From the NCBI GenBank assembly GCA_015847255.1, contig JADLZK010005499.1, positions 1 through 64,000 on the forward strand: a stretch of 64,000 bases of DNA, written 5' to 3'. Shown here piece after piece: positions 20,564 through 32,505 of this stretch. Below the pieces are notes generated by a model, which saw nothing but the letters and a program-made list of their open reading frames with translations, was not told the origin of the DNA and did not search any database. Each line of letters begins with the position of its first letter. Position 1 is the stretch's first letter. This stretch comes from Hyparrhenia diplandra (lineage: Eukaryota > Streptophyta > Magnoliopsida > Poales > Poaceae). The position numbers and the translations under genes are program-made.

Positions 20564-23126
20564 TCACACACACGCACACTTGTCAGCAACGGCGCCCATG
20601 AGCTCCAGCGCCGTGTCGACGAGCGTGGCGAGCCCGACGGCGTGCCTGCTCAGCCCAGCGCTGCCGGAGAACACGTGGAAGCACTCCAACTCCGACGTCG
20701 TCTTTGCCACGCGCCGCAGCTCGGTGCCCATCCCCGCCGCGGCCATCACCTCGGCGATCAGCGACCTCTCGCTCGCCGGCGGTGGCGGCGTCCTCAGCAG
20801 CGCGATGACGAGCTCGACGGTGAACCTCCGGATCCGCGGCGCCTTGATCGAAGGGCGGGCGTAGGTCGCCAGCACGCTGACCAGCCGGCTGACGAGGTCC
20901 GCCTCGCTGACCCCGGCGTTGACGAGGTGGTGGGACAGCTCGTGCGGGCCCATCAGCCTCACCAGCTGAGCCGCGAGGCCCAGCGAGACCTCCAGCGGCT
21001 TTGACTCGTCGACGGTGGTCACGTCCCGGAGCACCGTGGCCGCGCCGCGTCGCGCGACGGAGCTGCGGGAACCACTCGCTGCTCCCGCCGGTGTACGCGC
21101 AGAGGTTCGTCAGGATCCTGCCCGCCTCGACGCCGATGGCCGCGTCCCCGAGCGCGTCCACGAGGCTGTCCACGGTGGTGGTGGTGGGTGTGGGCGAGCT
21201 CGAGCTCCAGCTGCCGCCGCCGGCTCTGAGTCTGAGGATGCGCTCGCAGTTGCGCGGGCTCTCGAGCGCCAGCATGGCGAGCGCCTCGCCGGCCTCGACG
21301 CGCGCGGCGTCGGCGGCCTCAACGTCGGAGGAGTCTCCGCTGGGCCGGAAGAGGAATATGTGGAGCAGGAGGCCGACCACCCCGCCCGTGCTGCCGATCC
21401 GCTCGCGCGCGTCCGCGTCCATGGCGAGGCGCGTCAGCACCTCGGCGCCGAGCCCGACGTGGGCGGGGGGGCGTGCAGGAGCACGTCGCGGATGTTGCTC
21501 ACCGTGAACACGATCTCCGCGACCTCTCGCCGCAGCTGCTTCCCGGTGCTGCCTGTGGTCTCGGCGAGCATCTTGATCACCTGCAGCGACCTCTGCACGG
21601 CCTTGGCGCGCGCGGGGGCCATGACGAACGTGGAAGCCACCGGGGACGCGCCGCCGACGCCGATGGCGGAGAAGTCGATGATCTTGTCGAGCAGGCCGCG
21701 GGCGGTGCCGATCTTGCTGCAGTTGTCGTCGTCACGCGCGAGCTTCTTGATGATGAGGAGGCCAAGGAGGTTGCACTCCTCGTCGTCGGCGTAGAGCAGC
21801 GACGACACGGACTCGATGGCGCCGGGCACCCCCGCGACGCGGAGCGCGTTGCGCTTCTTGCTGGCGAGCTTGGACACGACGAGGGCCGCGGACGCCCTGG
21901 CGTCGCGCTCGGCGGGTCCCGTCCAGCTGAGCATCTCCACGAGCCGCTCCACGACGGCGGGCGACGTGCCGACGCGGCGCAGCGCGGCGTCCCCGAGCCG
22001 CGAGGTGTCCGCGGCGGCCACGTTGACGAGGATGCCGACGCCGATGCGCTGCTCGTCGTGGGACCCCTCAACGATGAGCTCCTCGGCGAAGGACACGAGG
22101 TCCATGCGGAGGCCGTCGAAGATGCTCCCCTCGACGCACCGCGAGTAGGGCGTCGTAGAAGAAGCGGCGGATGGCGAGCAGCCCCGGCGCGCCCGTGAGG
22201 CGGCACTCGGCGGCCACGCGCTCCAGCAGGCGGCCGTGGGTGACCTCCCACTCCCACGCCGCCTTCTCGGCGAGGAACAGCAGTGCCTCGGCCAGCGCCA
22301 GGCCGTAGAAGATATCGAGCGCCGACCGCCGGTTGGTCCGCGCGTCCACAGCCTCCCCGAAGTCCTGCCTGGCGAGGCGCACCCCGGACAGCGCCACGCA
22401 CGCCGTCGCGGACGCCAGCTGCAGCCAGTAGAAGAGCCGGCCGACGTGGCCCGACAGGAAGCTCCAACTCCAGCTCGGCCAGGCGGTCCAGACCGTCCAG
22501 GTCCATCCGCATCCGCTCCTGCGGACGTGGCTGCTGCAGGACGCGGCTCCGGCGGTCGCCTTGCCGCTCCTGCTTGCGCAGCCGGCCCCAGCGCGATGGA
22601 AGACGAATCGGAAGGATCGCGCGACGAGGCGGACGCTGGACCTCCCCGCGGCGGCGAGCGAGAGCGACCACGTGGCCTGGTGCTGCCACTCGAGCTCATG
22701 GCTTCGGCTGAAGATGCGCGCGCCCTCGACGAGTAGGATGGCGGTGACGCACCAGAAGTCGACGCGCTCCAGCGTGATGGCGAAGCCGCCGAGCAGCACG
22801 ACGGTGGCCCAGATGAAGCCCAGCGCGCCCAGCCCGCTGGCCACCTTCTCCAGCACGGCGAGGCCCAGCGCCAGCAGCGTGAGCCGGCGCTCGGGCCCCA
22901 CCATGGCGCCGGCGTCGGCGGCGCCGTCCGGCCGCACCCGCACGCTGCACGACGCCTCGTTGTCGTCGGCGGCCAAGTGCACGCTCGGACGAGGTGGCGA
23001 GCTGTCCGACAGCTGCGGCTCGAACGGCGTCGCCGATGCTGACAGGAACCCGGATGGGGTACCCACTGGCGGGTCGCTCGGCTGCGCCTCGATCGTCAGC
23101 CGCACCGAACGGTCGGAGACGTCCAT
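20564..23126 (-). CDS. ARM-repeat membrane protein, BLE2-like, with apparent frameshifts
   Basis: An intron-poor, very GC-rich gene of about 850 codons on the minus strand. The start chosen (23126) opens MDVSDRSVRLTIEAQPSDPP, followed by an acidic/serine-rich head, two hydrophobic helices (TLLALGLAVLEKVASGLG and GFIWATVVLLGGFAITL) at residues ~80-125, another helix around GRLFYWLQLASATACVALS, and IFYGLALAEALLFLAEK. The C-terminal half is helical ARM-like repeats (ALVVSKLASKKRNALRV, LLGLLIIKKLA, EAGRILTNLCAYTGG, LGLAAQLVRLMGPHELS) ending with a stop at 20564. The order of helices then ARM repeats resembles the plant family that includes rice BLE2, a brassinosteroid-responsive protein; the exact role is unknown. 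The frame changes near 22147 (CCC run), near 21465 (G/C7 run) and near 21045, and is unclear at 22480-22590. All lie in homopolymers or GC repeats, so sequence error is as likely as decay. Confidence 0.8.
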
Positions 23127-23253
23127 TGTTGCTCTGCCGATCGATCGATCGATCTCTTACTTTGAAGGTTGGAGATTTGAATGTCTGTTTATTTGGCGGG
23201 AAATAAAGGTTAATCCAAGCGGTCTCGATGGAGATGCAATGATGGATATGGGT

Positions 23254-23265
23254 GCATATATACGC
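23254..23265 (-). promoter_or_regulatory. TATA box of the ARM-repeat gene
   Basis: On the minus strand the word gcgtatatatgc lies about 130 bases before the start codon at 23126, a normal plant distance for a 5' leader of ~100 bases. Confidence 0.5.
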
Positions 23266-23559
23266 GGGCAGCAGTGTATGCGCGCCATGGCGGTGCTAGG
23301 GGCGGTTGCGTGAGCGCGGGAGACGAGGTTGTCGGAAGGCAAGAGAGATGAAGGTGCCGGCCGGGTTTGAGAGTGTGTGAGCCAGCTAGCCAGCCGGCCG
23401 GCATTGCGGTGGGCATCGGAGAGGATGCGGTGAGGCAGACAGCCAGTGAGGATGCGGTGGGGTGGACGCAAGGACAAGGTCGATGGATGGAGGTCACGCG
23501 GCCGGCGTGCGCATGCACGGCGGACGCAAAGCTTCAAATCTGCCCTGAGGTGGCGTAAT

Positions 23560-24126
23560 TAGCTGAGCAATATAAGTACTAGGATTACGACGAAGGATTA
23601 TGATTATCCATTAGGGTCTGTTGGGTTAAAGCTTGAAGGTGCGTGGACTGTATGTGGAGTATGTACAAGAAAAAAATCTAATTATTATAAGCAAGTCATC
23701 GGTGACAGGCATATAAAGAAACATTCTCAAAAAAAAAAAAAAAGATCAGACTTATTCAAATACAGTCCATTCTAAATTATGAGTCACTTTAATATATTTT
23801 TTGTTTATCCATCCATTTTGCTATTTAACAAAAGAAATCAAAACAATATGTAATTTCGAACAGAGGAAGCTAGAGCTCACTCCCTTCTTAACTGCCGTTC
23901 TTGTTGCTCTTTTTTAACTAAATTCATATAAAAATATTAATATTTATAACACATAATAAGTATTAGTTAACAGACCGTTGAATCCATTCTTATGCTACAT
24001 TTATTGGAGATACAAATATTGTTAAGACTATATACAAATCTAATCAAACTTAAAATGTTTACTCTGACCGGCATGCAAAGTATAACGACAAATATTTAAG
24101 GACAGGAGAGTATAGTTTTGTCTATC
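23560..24126. other. AT-rich upstream intergenic DNA with degenerate Stowaway-like remnant
   Basis: From about 23764 to 23872 the words cattctaaattatgagtc and, near the far end, atgtaatttcgaacagagga look like decayed Stowaway ends. Nothing coding is seen. Confidence 0.4.
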
Positions 24127-24134
24127 GTCCTACC

Positions 24135-24506
24135 CACTGGCGGAGCCAAGTGGGGAGGTAGGGGCCATGCCCCCCCCTAACATTACGTCAAATTTGTTTT
24201 ATGTAATATATAATTTACTAATCTTCATTATAAATATATAATTAAAGATTTGATCACATAAATTTATAAATTTTCTTTGAACAAACCTTCATGTATATAT
24301 ATATATTTTTTGCTCCGTCGTGGTTAGTCTACTCTGGAAAAGAACAACGTGGATGGTTAAATGCTAAATATTTAATAAATTTGGAAAAATAAGTGTCTAG
24401 CCCTAGTGCAAAAATTCAAGCAAATAAGCTAGCTAAACACTTTTCTTATACGGTTGAAAATTTTCGATCGGTCCCCCTTATGCATAATTTCTGACTCCGC
24501 CCGCTG
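24135..24506. mobile_element. hAT-type MITE with exact 8-bp TSD GTCCTACC
   Basis: 372 bases starting cactggcggagcca and ending tgactccgcccgctg, which form an imperfect inverted repeat. GTCCTACC stands at 24127-24134 and again at 24507-24514, an exact 8-base duplication as made by hAT transposases. The interior is AT-rich, with a C8 tract, and non-coding. Confidence 0.88.
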
Positions 24507-24514
24507 GTCCTACC

Positions 24515-25670
24515 TACATTGTTCCGTCTCGCTTGCTATTAGTACATACGTATATACCGAGAGTGCTACATGCACGATTTGAAGAATTCGTGCTGTGTAC
24601 ACCTACATATAACAGCTCCAATACGTACGGTCACATGGCGTGCAACAGCTTATCCAAGTATCCAACCGATCCGTACAGCTCAATTCTTGAACGCGCTGTA
24701 CCTCTTTTTTTCAGCCACCAAAATGACGACTGCATGACGCTTGCACACAACTACTTTTGTCAATGGTATCCATGCTTAATTTTTAAAGTCTAGTGTCTAT
24801 GTCTCCAAGTTAACTAAAATTGGCTGATCCAGCTAGATTTGGTTGCTAGCTACGGTTTAATTTAGAGCCAATTTTATCCCTGTGTTCACAAATAATGCAG
24901 GACCTATATATATTAATTAACGGTAAGTGCGTGATTCCTGTTTTAAGTGCGCTACAAGTTGAGATGAGTTGTAAGTTGTTTTTCGCTAAAAAAATTCAGA
25001 AAAAAAACCGAAGTACATATTGATCTATCTATTTTTGTATAAAAAAATATTTTTTTTGAACGGTCTACCTATAAGGACTGAGAAGAGAACTGTTCTATGA
25101 ATTATTGATGATGACATGAGATGCTTTATATATATAATACTATAAGACTAGCTCAAGTCACGTCTAAGTTGATGTTTTGGGCAGCAACAATCAAGCTAAA
25201 ACAACTTTTTTTTTTTCTTGTCTTAACGTACGTCAAGTATAATTGACTATTTGATGGGATCCAGAAACAGGAGAAGATCAAACACGGAGACGTACTGCTA
25301 AGAAACATGCATGTGACTGGTTTGCAGTACTTGATACGGTCCCAATCGAGATCGATACAAACATGACTTTACGAACGTACCAACTAAACCCAAGCATATA
25401 TAGCAAGCCTTTGGCCAAACCTTTTTCCATATAATTGATTTCTTTTTTGTTGCTTGTTTTCTGTTGCTTGTGTGCATGGTAGCTAATGGATCAAGATATG
25501 GACGGATGATGATTACGTGCATGATGCCTGGTCTTAGAAGCGACCGGTTAGTGAGCTACACAAGCATAAAGCGCAGAAGCCACGCATAGATACATGTTCT
25601 GATTTTCAGACCGACAGTAGGCAACCATATGCATATGCATATCACTTGCTATAGCTTTGGTCAACAAGCA
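24515..25670. other. AT-rich intergenic DNA, no gene
   Basis: Several A- and T-tracts and catgcatg-type words, and no coding frame with any recognisable motif. Confidence 0.5.
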
Positions 25671-25678
25671 ATCTACTC

Positions 25679-25840
25679 GATTAGGGATGGATCCACAATA
25701 CAAGCATTGTTGTCCCGTGACATCAATAACCTTATATAATTGCCACTATAATACTAGTCAACTATAGTAGAAGATCCTAAAATTTTTGAAGGTTATAGCT
25801 TAGTGACATCAATGAATGAAAATTCTGGATCCGCCCCTAA
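25679..25840. mobile_element. Short hAT-type MITE, 8-bp TSD ATCTACTC
   Basis: 162 bases with ends ttaggg-tggatccacaat at the left and attctggatccgcccctaa at the right as inverted repeats. ATCTACTC stands at 25671-25678 and at 25841-25848. Two extra bases (ga) lie between the left duplication and the ttaggg start. Confidence 0.8.
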
Positions 25841-25848
25841 ATCTACTC

Positions 25849-26342
25849 CTGTAGAACATGCTTGAACTTTCCGGCGCCTAAGCCCCTTGTGGCCCTAATT
25901 GTACTATCTTCCATACTTTTGCTAAACTCCACTTGATCCATAAATGCTCGCATTCTTTGTTCATACTTATCTTGACACGAACGTTGATCGGATTGTCGTT
26001 GCTACACTCTTCTTAAGGCCAGCAAGTTTATTTGCAACCAAAGCCTTATAAATATCTTTTTTGCCCAATATCCCTAAAAATATTTTAAAATTTATTTATA
26101 TTTTTTAAAGATCATTCCGTGTGCTGCATAATTATATTCAGTAATTTCTTCTTTCCTGTCACTATATGAAGTCCATTATTCACCGATTACTATATTTTTT
26201 GTTTCGTATGTGCATGTTGAACACTAAATAAAGGACCCTAGTTGATTCTCTTATCTTTTTTTTGTGTGAAAGAATCGTCCCCTAGCTAGTTGATCCTTAT
26301 CAATGAACTTTGTGCTTCTTTCTCCATGTGTTTTTTGCGATG
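25849..26342. other. Intergenic, no gene
   Basis: Unrecognised AT-rich sequence between two MITEs. Confidence 0.5.
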
Positions 26343-26344
26343 TA

Positions 26345-26487
26345 CTCCTCGTTCTAAATTACAAGTCGTTTTGATTTTTTAATTTATCCATTTAGTTATG
26401 TATCTAGACATATTATTGTATCTATATGCGTAGCCAAATGGGCGTACTAAAAGAGTCAAAGTGACTTAAAGTTTGAAATGGAGAGAG
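26345..26487. mobile_element. Stowaway (Tc1/mariner) MITE, TSD TA
   Basis: 143 bases starting ctcctcgttctaaattacaa and ending tttgaaatggagagag, flanked by TA on both sides (26343-26344, 26488-26489). The ends match the well-known grass Stowaway terminus (CTCCCTCCGTTC type). Confidence 0.85.
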
Positions 26488-26489
26488 TA

Positions 26490-27106
26490 GTTAGTAAATT
26501 ATGGATGATTTGATGTAGATATTTGATGCATCATGTGTATTGGTGCCTAGAATTTATAGGGTGCCATGGAAGGAAAGATAAAAAAAAAAAAATCCATTAA
26601 GAGCATGTTGTACTAGCACGATATATTTTAAAATTCATATGCAAGTTAATTACATGACGTGCACAATTATTTTGGAAGTGAGCAAAAGATGACATGGTAC
26701 ACGGATCTGCAACAACAATGAACACATAATGAAGCCAACCCCAAACCCACCACATTTTGATGCTCAAGCACACAACACTATACATCCCATGTACGACACC
26801 CTGGCGGAGCTAAAAATTTAGGTAGGGCAAATCACAAACAAAACATTTTAATGACATCGCAAATAAGCACAACAATAGCTAATCTATGGAAAATTTAAGC
26901 ACTGATTGATGATGGTACCTCCAGAACCAACACTCATGCTTGGAAAAAAAAATGACTTCAAATATACATATATAGAACCAACAAATCTCAATCTTATCAC
27001 ATCTCAAATAAATTGCTAAATGCGTAAATGTCAAATTCACAATTATACCTCTTGTTACAAATTTTCTCTTCCCAACTGTAGAAAAGGCATGACTGTTGGG
27101 GCGCTG
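26490..27106. other. Intergenic with a lone hAT-like end
   Basis: At about 26800 the word ccctggcggagctaaaaatt resembles the left end of the hAT MITE at 24135, with a similar ggtaggg word after it. No right end is seen before the copia LTR begins at 27107. Confidence 0.4.
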
Positions 27107-28022
27107 TGTTGAAATATTAGGCAATTTCAGATTAATTCCATAAAATAAATCATGATTAATAGATCTACTAGATAAAGCATGTTAAGCATACTAGCATAGC
27201 ATGAACACATAACACTGATTATAGCATAGCATAAATGCATATCATAAATCATGGCAACAGGTGTGAACATAACTAGTACACCAGATAGATTAGATAGATA
27301 GCATAGCATGATCATAGCAACAGGTGTAAGCACAACTAGCACACGGATAGATTGGATAGATTGAACACGATTAACATGAAGATTGGATCTTGAGAATACC
27401 TGGGCGGCGTTAAGGACAACGTAATGGAGAGGTTCGAAAGCGATGCGAGATCCTCCGGCCATTTATCGCCGTCGTCGATCGGCGGTTCTTGAAGAAGTAG
27501 AAGAAGTTGTCGATGAAGGCGGGCGTGTGGACGGTCCTCCATGAGTCCTTCCGTAGAGACGAGCCGTGGCGAAGATGGGGGAGCAGCCGCGAATAAGCGC
27601 TTCCCAAAAACCTTATTCGCCTTCTCGGTGCGGGATCGCAAAGGCGGCGGTTCAGGAGACCCGCTTTCGCCCGGTCATTTGGTGCACGTGAACGATCGGT
27701 CGAGAGGCGGCCGGCGAATGACGCTAAGTAGTGAGAAGTGGAAAATACTGTTTTACTACTATAGGATTTTCTAATTGAAACTCCCAATTGTAGTTGTTTT
27801 TGTTGTGTCTATTCAGAAGGCTTGAATACGAATATATAGGGAGGAAAACTCCCTACCTCCATATCAACTAGCAATATGGTACTAATTGATATTGTACCTC
27901 CCACCTTTGCTTATGGGCTAAAACAATAAAGCCCATTAGGGAACACAAATATTGGGCCTTTGAGATTTATCGAATTTCTTCATATGAATTTTAGGGGAAC
28001 TATTCATATATAAATTCTAACA
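27107..28022 (-). repeat. 3' LTR of copia element 1
   Basis: 916 bases, direct copy of 32506-33416. On the minus strand it begins TGTTAGAATT right after the polypurine-like ggtggggat (28023-28031), and ends TTCAACA at 27107. Mismatches to the other LTR are concentrated in GC-rich words in the 27240-27720 part. Confidence 0.9.
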
Positions 28023-31000
28023 ATCCCCACCAGATCTCAACTGCCCGGTATAGATATTTACCTTATCTCACTCTTGTTTTTATATACTAGTGTTTCAGCG
28101 AGAGATTAAGTTGAACATCCGCCTAGAGCTTCAAGTTCTACTCATCCACAACTTGAACAATGGACTACGCCTTGAATTGCAAGTTTTGTGTGAATAAGCT
28201 TTGCTCAAAGTCAAACTAGTACTTGGTGTCAGTAGCCTTTCTCAGTGGGTGGAGCATATACGTCATACTCCTTAGTCTATTCATGAGCTTACTAGAGATC
28301 ACCCAAATCTCATAGACTGCGACGTTTAACAGTCGAACTCATATAGGTATGCCCTTTCAAGAATGCTCTGTAGGATAACATCTTTACTTATAAAGTCAAT
28401 AGGACATATTAAGGCATTGTCGCCAACCTACCATCTGAGAGCCTTTGCTCTTGAGAGTATTGCATCTTCACATAGAGAGGGTTTATTATTTTACTCTCCT
28501 TAGTTTACCAATAGCTTGTTCTTCCCAGGTCCTTAGTCACGGGATCTCCGATCAAAAAGGTTGGGTTACTACTACTGAAAACTCATATGGGTCTCATACC
28601 CATCTCCCTAGATGCAATTTCTATCACATTACGTGATAGCCCTTTAGTAAAGGGATGCGCGGGTTTTTTTATCCATGCGTATGTAGGATACGGTTATTAC
28701 TCAGGAGTTTCTCAATTTCTGACGGTCTTCAAGCGTCTTTTAACGTGTCTTGTTGACTTTGAATTATCCTTTGCACTATTCACTTTAGTGATCACTGTTT
28801 GATTATCACAGTTCATAAGGATAGCCGGGACTGGTTTTTCAACCACCGGCAAGTCAGACAAGAGCTCACGCAGCCACTCTGCCTCTGCGGAATCTTTGTT
28901 TCTAAAGCAATAAGTTCTCGCTTCCATGGTTGACTTAGTCAAAATAGTGCATTTACAAGACCTCCATGACAACTGCGCCACCTCAAGAGTAAATACATAC
29001 CCACTTGTGGCGTAGATTTGAGCAATATCGTAAATCTAGTTCACATCACTATATCCCTTTAGCACGGTTGGGTGCCCGAATAGTGAATTCCATAGCTCAT
29101 TGTACCTTTAAGATAGCACAAGACCCTTTCTAGTACATGCCAATGATCATCACCGGGTTAGACATATACCTACTCAACTTGCTCACGGCAAAAGAGATAT
29201 TCGGTGCAGGTTGCATTCGCTAGATACATGAGTGAACCAACAATACGAGAGTACTTGAGTTGATCTCTAGTACGCTTCTTATTCTTTCGCAATGTCACAC
29301 TAGGATCATAAGGTGTTGGAGAAGGCTTTTTATCCATAAAGCCAAAAGCGGCTCGGGACCTTCTCAACATAGTGAGATTGCGATAAAAGTAATCCCACTC
29401 TCTTCCTTAATAAGCTTAATGTTTAGAATTACATCGGCCTCTCCTAGATCTTTCATATCAAAATTCTTTGACAAGAAAGACTTGACCTCATTTATGACAT
29501 TCATGTTTGTTCCAAAGATTAGAATATCATCAACATATAAGCATAATATAATGATTCGCCCCCCACCATGTCGATAATACACACACCTAGCAAACTTCAT
29601 TGACAACATAACCGGCACTAGTTAACGTAGTGTCAAACTTCTCATGCCATTGTTTAGGTGCTTGTTTCAAGCCATACAAAGATTTTAATAACTTGCACAC
29701 CTTTTGCTCTTCACCTTTTACTACAAACCCATCGGTGATCCATATAGATCTCCTCATCCAACTCTCTATTAAGAAAAGCTGTCTTCACATCCATTTGATG
29801 AATGATCGGACCATATGAGGCAGACCAAGGATAGTAGTGTTGAATAGTGGTCATTCTAGCAACAGGGTGAATAAGTATCAAAGAAATCTTCTCCTTCCTT
29901 TTGAGTGTAGCCCTTAGCTACTGAGCCGAAGCCTTGTACTTGTCAATAGTACCATCAGGTCTAAGCTTTTTCTTGAACACCCACTTACAACCCGATTGGT
30001 TTATAACCAAAAGGTAGTTGAAGAAACTCCCAAGTTCCATTAGAAAGAATCGAGTCCATCTCACTCTGAGCGACTTCTTTCCAATCATGCGCATCGAAGA
30101 TGCATAAGCCTCTGAAATAGAGGTGGGAGTATCATCCACAAGGTACACAATGAAATCATCACCAAAAGATTTTGCAATCCTTTGTCTCTTGTTCCTCACG
30201 GGAACTTCATTGTCATCCTCCTCAAGTGGTTGCTCAAACGACTCAACGGGGAGACTTCGATAGGTATAGTAATATCGGGAGCTAATTCAAGTAGAAAACT
30301 TAGCATTGCTACGCATATCTTTCATAGGAAATATATTCTCAAAAAATGTAGCATCACGAGATTCAAAGATAGTATCAACATGCATATCGAAAACTTGATT
30401 TTACTACTAAAAATCGATAGGCAATGCTATTGTGAGCATATCCAAGAAAGACACAATCTACCGTCTTTGGTCCAAGCTTACGCTTCTTATTAATTGGAAC
30501 ATTGACTTTCGCCAAGCATCCCCACGTGTGCAAGTATGAGAGTGATGGTTTCCTTCCAACCCATACCTCATATGGTGTTGTCTCTTTATTTCGTTTGGAA
30601 TTCTATTCAGGACATGACTCATGATCAATATAGCTTCCCCACCATGCCTTAGATAAACCAGCGGTGTCTAACATGGCGTTAACCAAGTCGGCGTCGATTT
30701 TTCCTCTCGGCAACCCCGTTTGATTCGGGTGAATAGGGAGGTGTCCTCTCATGAATAATACCATGTTCAAGACAAAACTCATCGAATATTATAGGAAAAT
30801 ATTCACCACCACGATCTGACCTTAGGCGTTTAATTTTTCTTTCTAGTTGATTTTTAACTTCAGCCTTAAAGATTTTAAAGTAGTCTAATGCCTCATCTTT
30901 AGTTTTCAGTAAGTAAACATAGCAATATCTAGAAGCATCATCAATTAATGTCATGAAATATCTCTTTTCACCTTTAGTCAACACACCATTCATCTCGCAT

Positions 31001-31640
31001 AGATCGAGAATGTATGAGCTCTAGAGGTGCCAAGTGTCTCTCCTCCGCCTTGTGAGGCTTTCGAGGTTGCTTAGGCGCACACAACTATGGCACTTAGAAC
31101 CTTTGGCAATGGTGAAATTTGGAATTAACCGCAAGCTAGATAAATGTGACATCAAACCAAAATTCACATGACATAAACGAGAATGCCAAACACTAGAATT
31201 ATCATCAATTGTGCCACAAATATGATTGACCGACTTATTACTTGAAATCTGACAAACTTAGGCGGAACAAGCCTCTGCAATCATAGCCTTTACCAATAAA
31301 TTGTCCATGCTTAGACATAACTACTTTATTGGACTCTAATACTACTTTAAGACCATCTCTTAACAAAAGAGAAACGCTAACAAGGTTCTTGCGAATAGTA
31401 GGGACATGCCACGTTCTTGGTACCACGATCTTCCCGAAGTAAACTTCAAATCTACCGTGCCAACACCACGAACAAAAGCATGTGACCCATTCCCCATCGG
31501 GACGGAGGAACCTTGGAGCCCCGGTAAGAAGAGAACAAAGAGATGTCGGCATACGCGTGAATATTAGCACCGTATCAAGCCACCAACTAGGTGATTGAAA
31601 TCTCGAAAGTACTGATAGGGAAGATTACCATACCCATCAT
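28023..31640 (-). pseudogene. Copia pol remnant (protease, integrase, RT, RNase H)
   Basis: Minus-strand domains from right to left. Protease and GAG-pre-integrase lie at 31240-31640, with a VPTIRKNLVSVSLL stretch typical of copia. Integrase lies at 30670-31010, with DDASRYCYVYLL, RSDRGGEY and the acidic residue in ESNGVAERKNR, so the DDE-type core is visible. Reverse transcriptase lies at 29360-30200, with YVDDILIFG at 29510-29550. RNase H lies at 28700-29120, with KSTMEARTYCF, AEAEWLRELL and a CDNQ word. The pieces occupy different frames and are separated by stops, so as read no polyprotein is made. Given near-identical LTRs, some frame breaks may be consensus errors. Confidence 0.87.
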
Positions 31641-32475
31641 CGGCATTGGTTGCGATCCACGAGGTTGACCTTCTTCTCTTCACGGTCCGCCTGGCGAGGA
31701 CACTCCTTAGCAAAATGACCAAGATCACCACAAGTGAAACAAGGCATCTCAGACTTGTCCTTCTTCTTCTTCTTGAAGGTAGTAGTAGCTTTGGCATTGA
31801 AAGGCCTTTGTTTCCCCCTTTCCTTTGTTCTTGCCTTTGAAATTTCTCCGGACAAAGTGGGCGCTACTTTCCTCGTTCCCCTTCTCGGTATGATCTTTAG
31901 CCCGAGCTTTCTCCTCAACATCTAGAGATTGAATCGGGTTTTCAACCGATATCTTCACTCTCTTATGTTTAAGGCTTGTGGCAAAAAGTTCCTCCATGCG
32001 AAGGAGGTAATTTGGCAATAATAATACCAGCCACAACTTCATTGGGTATAACATACTCAAGGAGTTCAAGTTCCTTAGCCAAAGTTGTATCTCATGAGCT
32101 TGATTGACTATAGATTTGTTTGCAACCATCTTATAGTCATGAAAGCTCTCCATGATGTACGATTGCTTGCCGCAAGACGAAGCACCATAGGTGGTGTTCG
32201 GGATAATCCCACAGAGCTTTAGCGCTTTTATAGTGCATCACAGCATCATAGATATGATCCGATAGCACATTACGACGACTCCCACAAAGATGTCACTAGC
32301 TTTTCGGAATTTATTCTGATCTTCATCAGAAAGGTCTCCCTCAGGTAAGCCATCTTTGACCCAAAAACTTCCATGGCAAGTAAGCCAATGCTGTGACCTT
32401 TTCTGAGACCACCTCTTGAAGTGCTCACCGGAGAATTTCTCCGGCCTCGAGCATCAACAAAACTAGCCATTGGAT
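31641..32475 (-). pseudogene. Copia gag remnant with zinc knuckle
   Basis: Minus-strand start near 32470 (MASF, then a gag N-terminus), a middle containing ATSLKHKR and DVEEKARAKD, and a zinc knuckle CFTCGDLGHFAKEC near 31690-31745 of the CX2CX4HX4C kind. Gag forms the particle and binds RNA. Frames change at least twice. Confidence 0.85.
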
Positions 32476-32505
32476 CCGAAAAGACCTATAATAAGGTTTT
32501 TGGAT

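Noticed and set aside
21015..22736. Plus-strand open frames of up to ~260 codons
   Set aside because: Shadows of the minus-strand ARM-repeat gene in GC-rich DNA.
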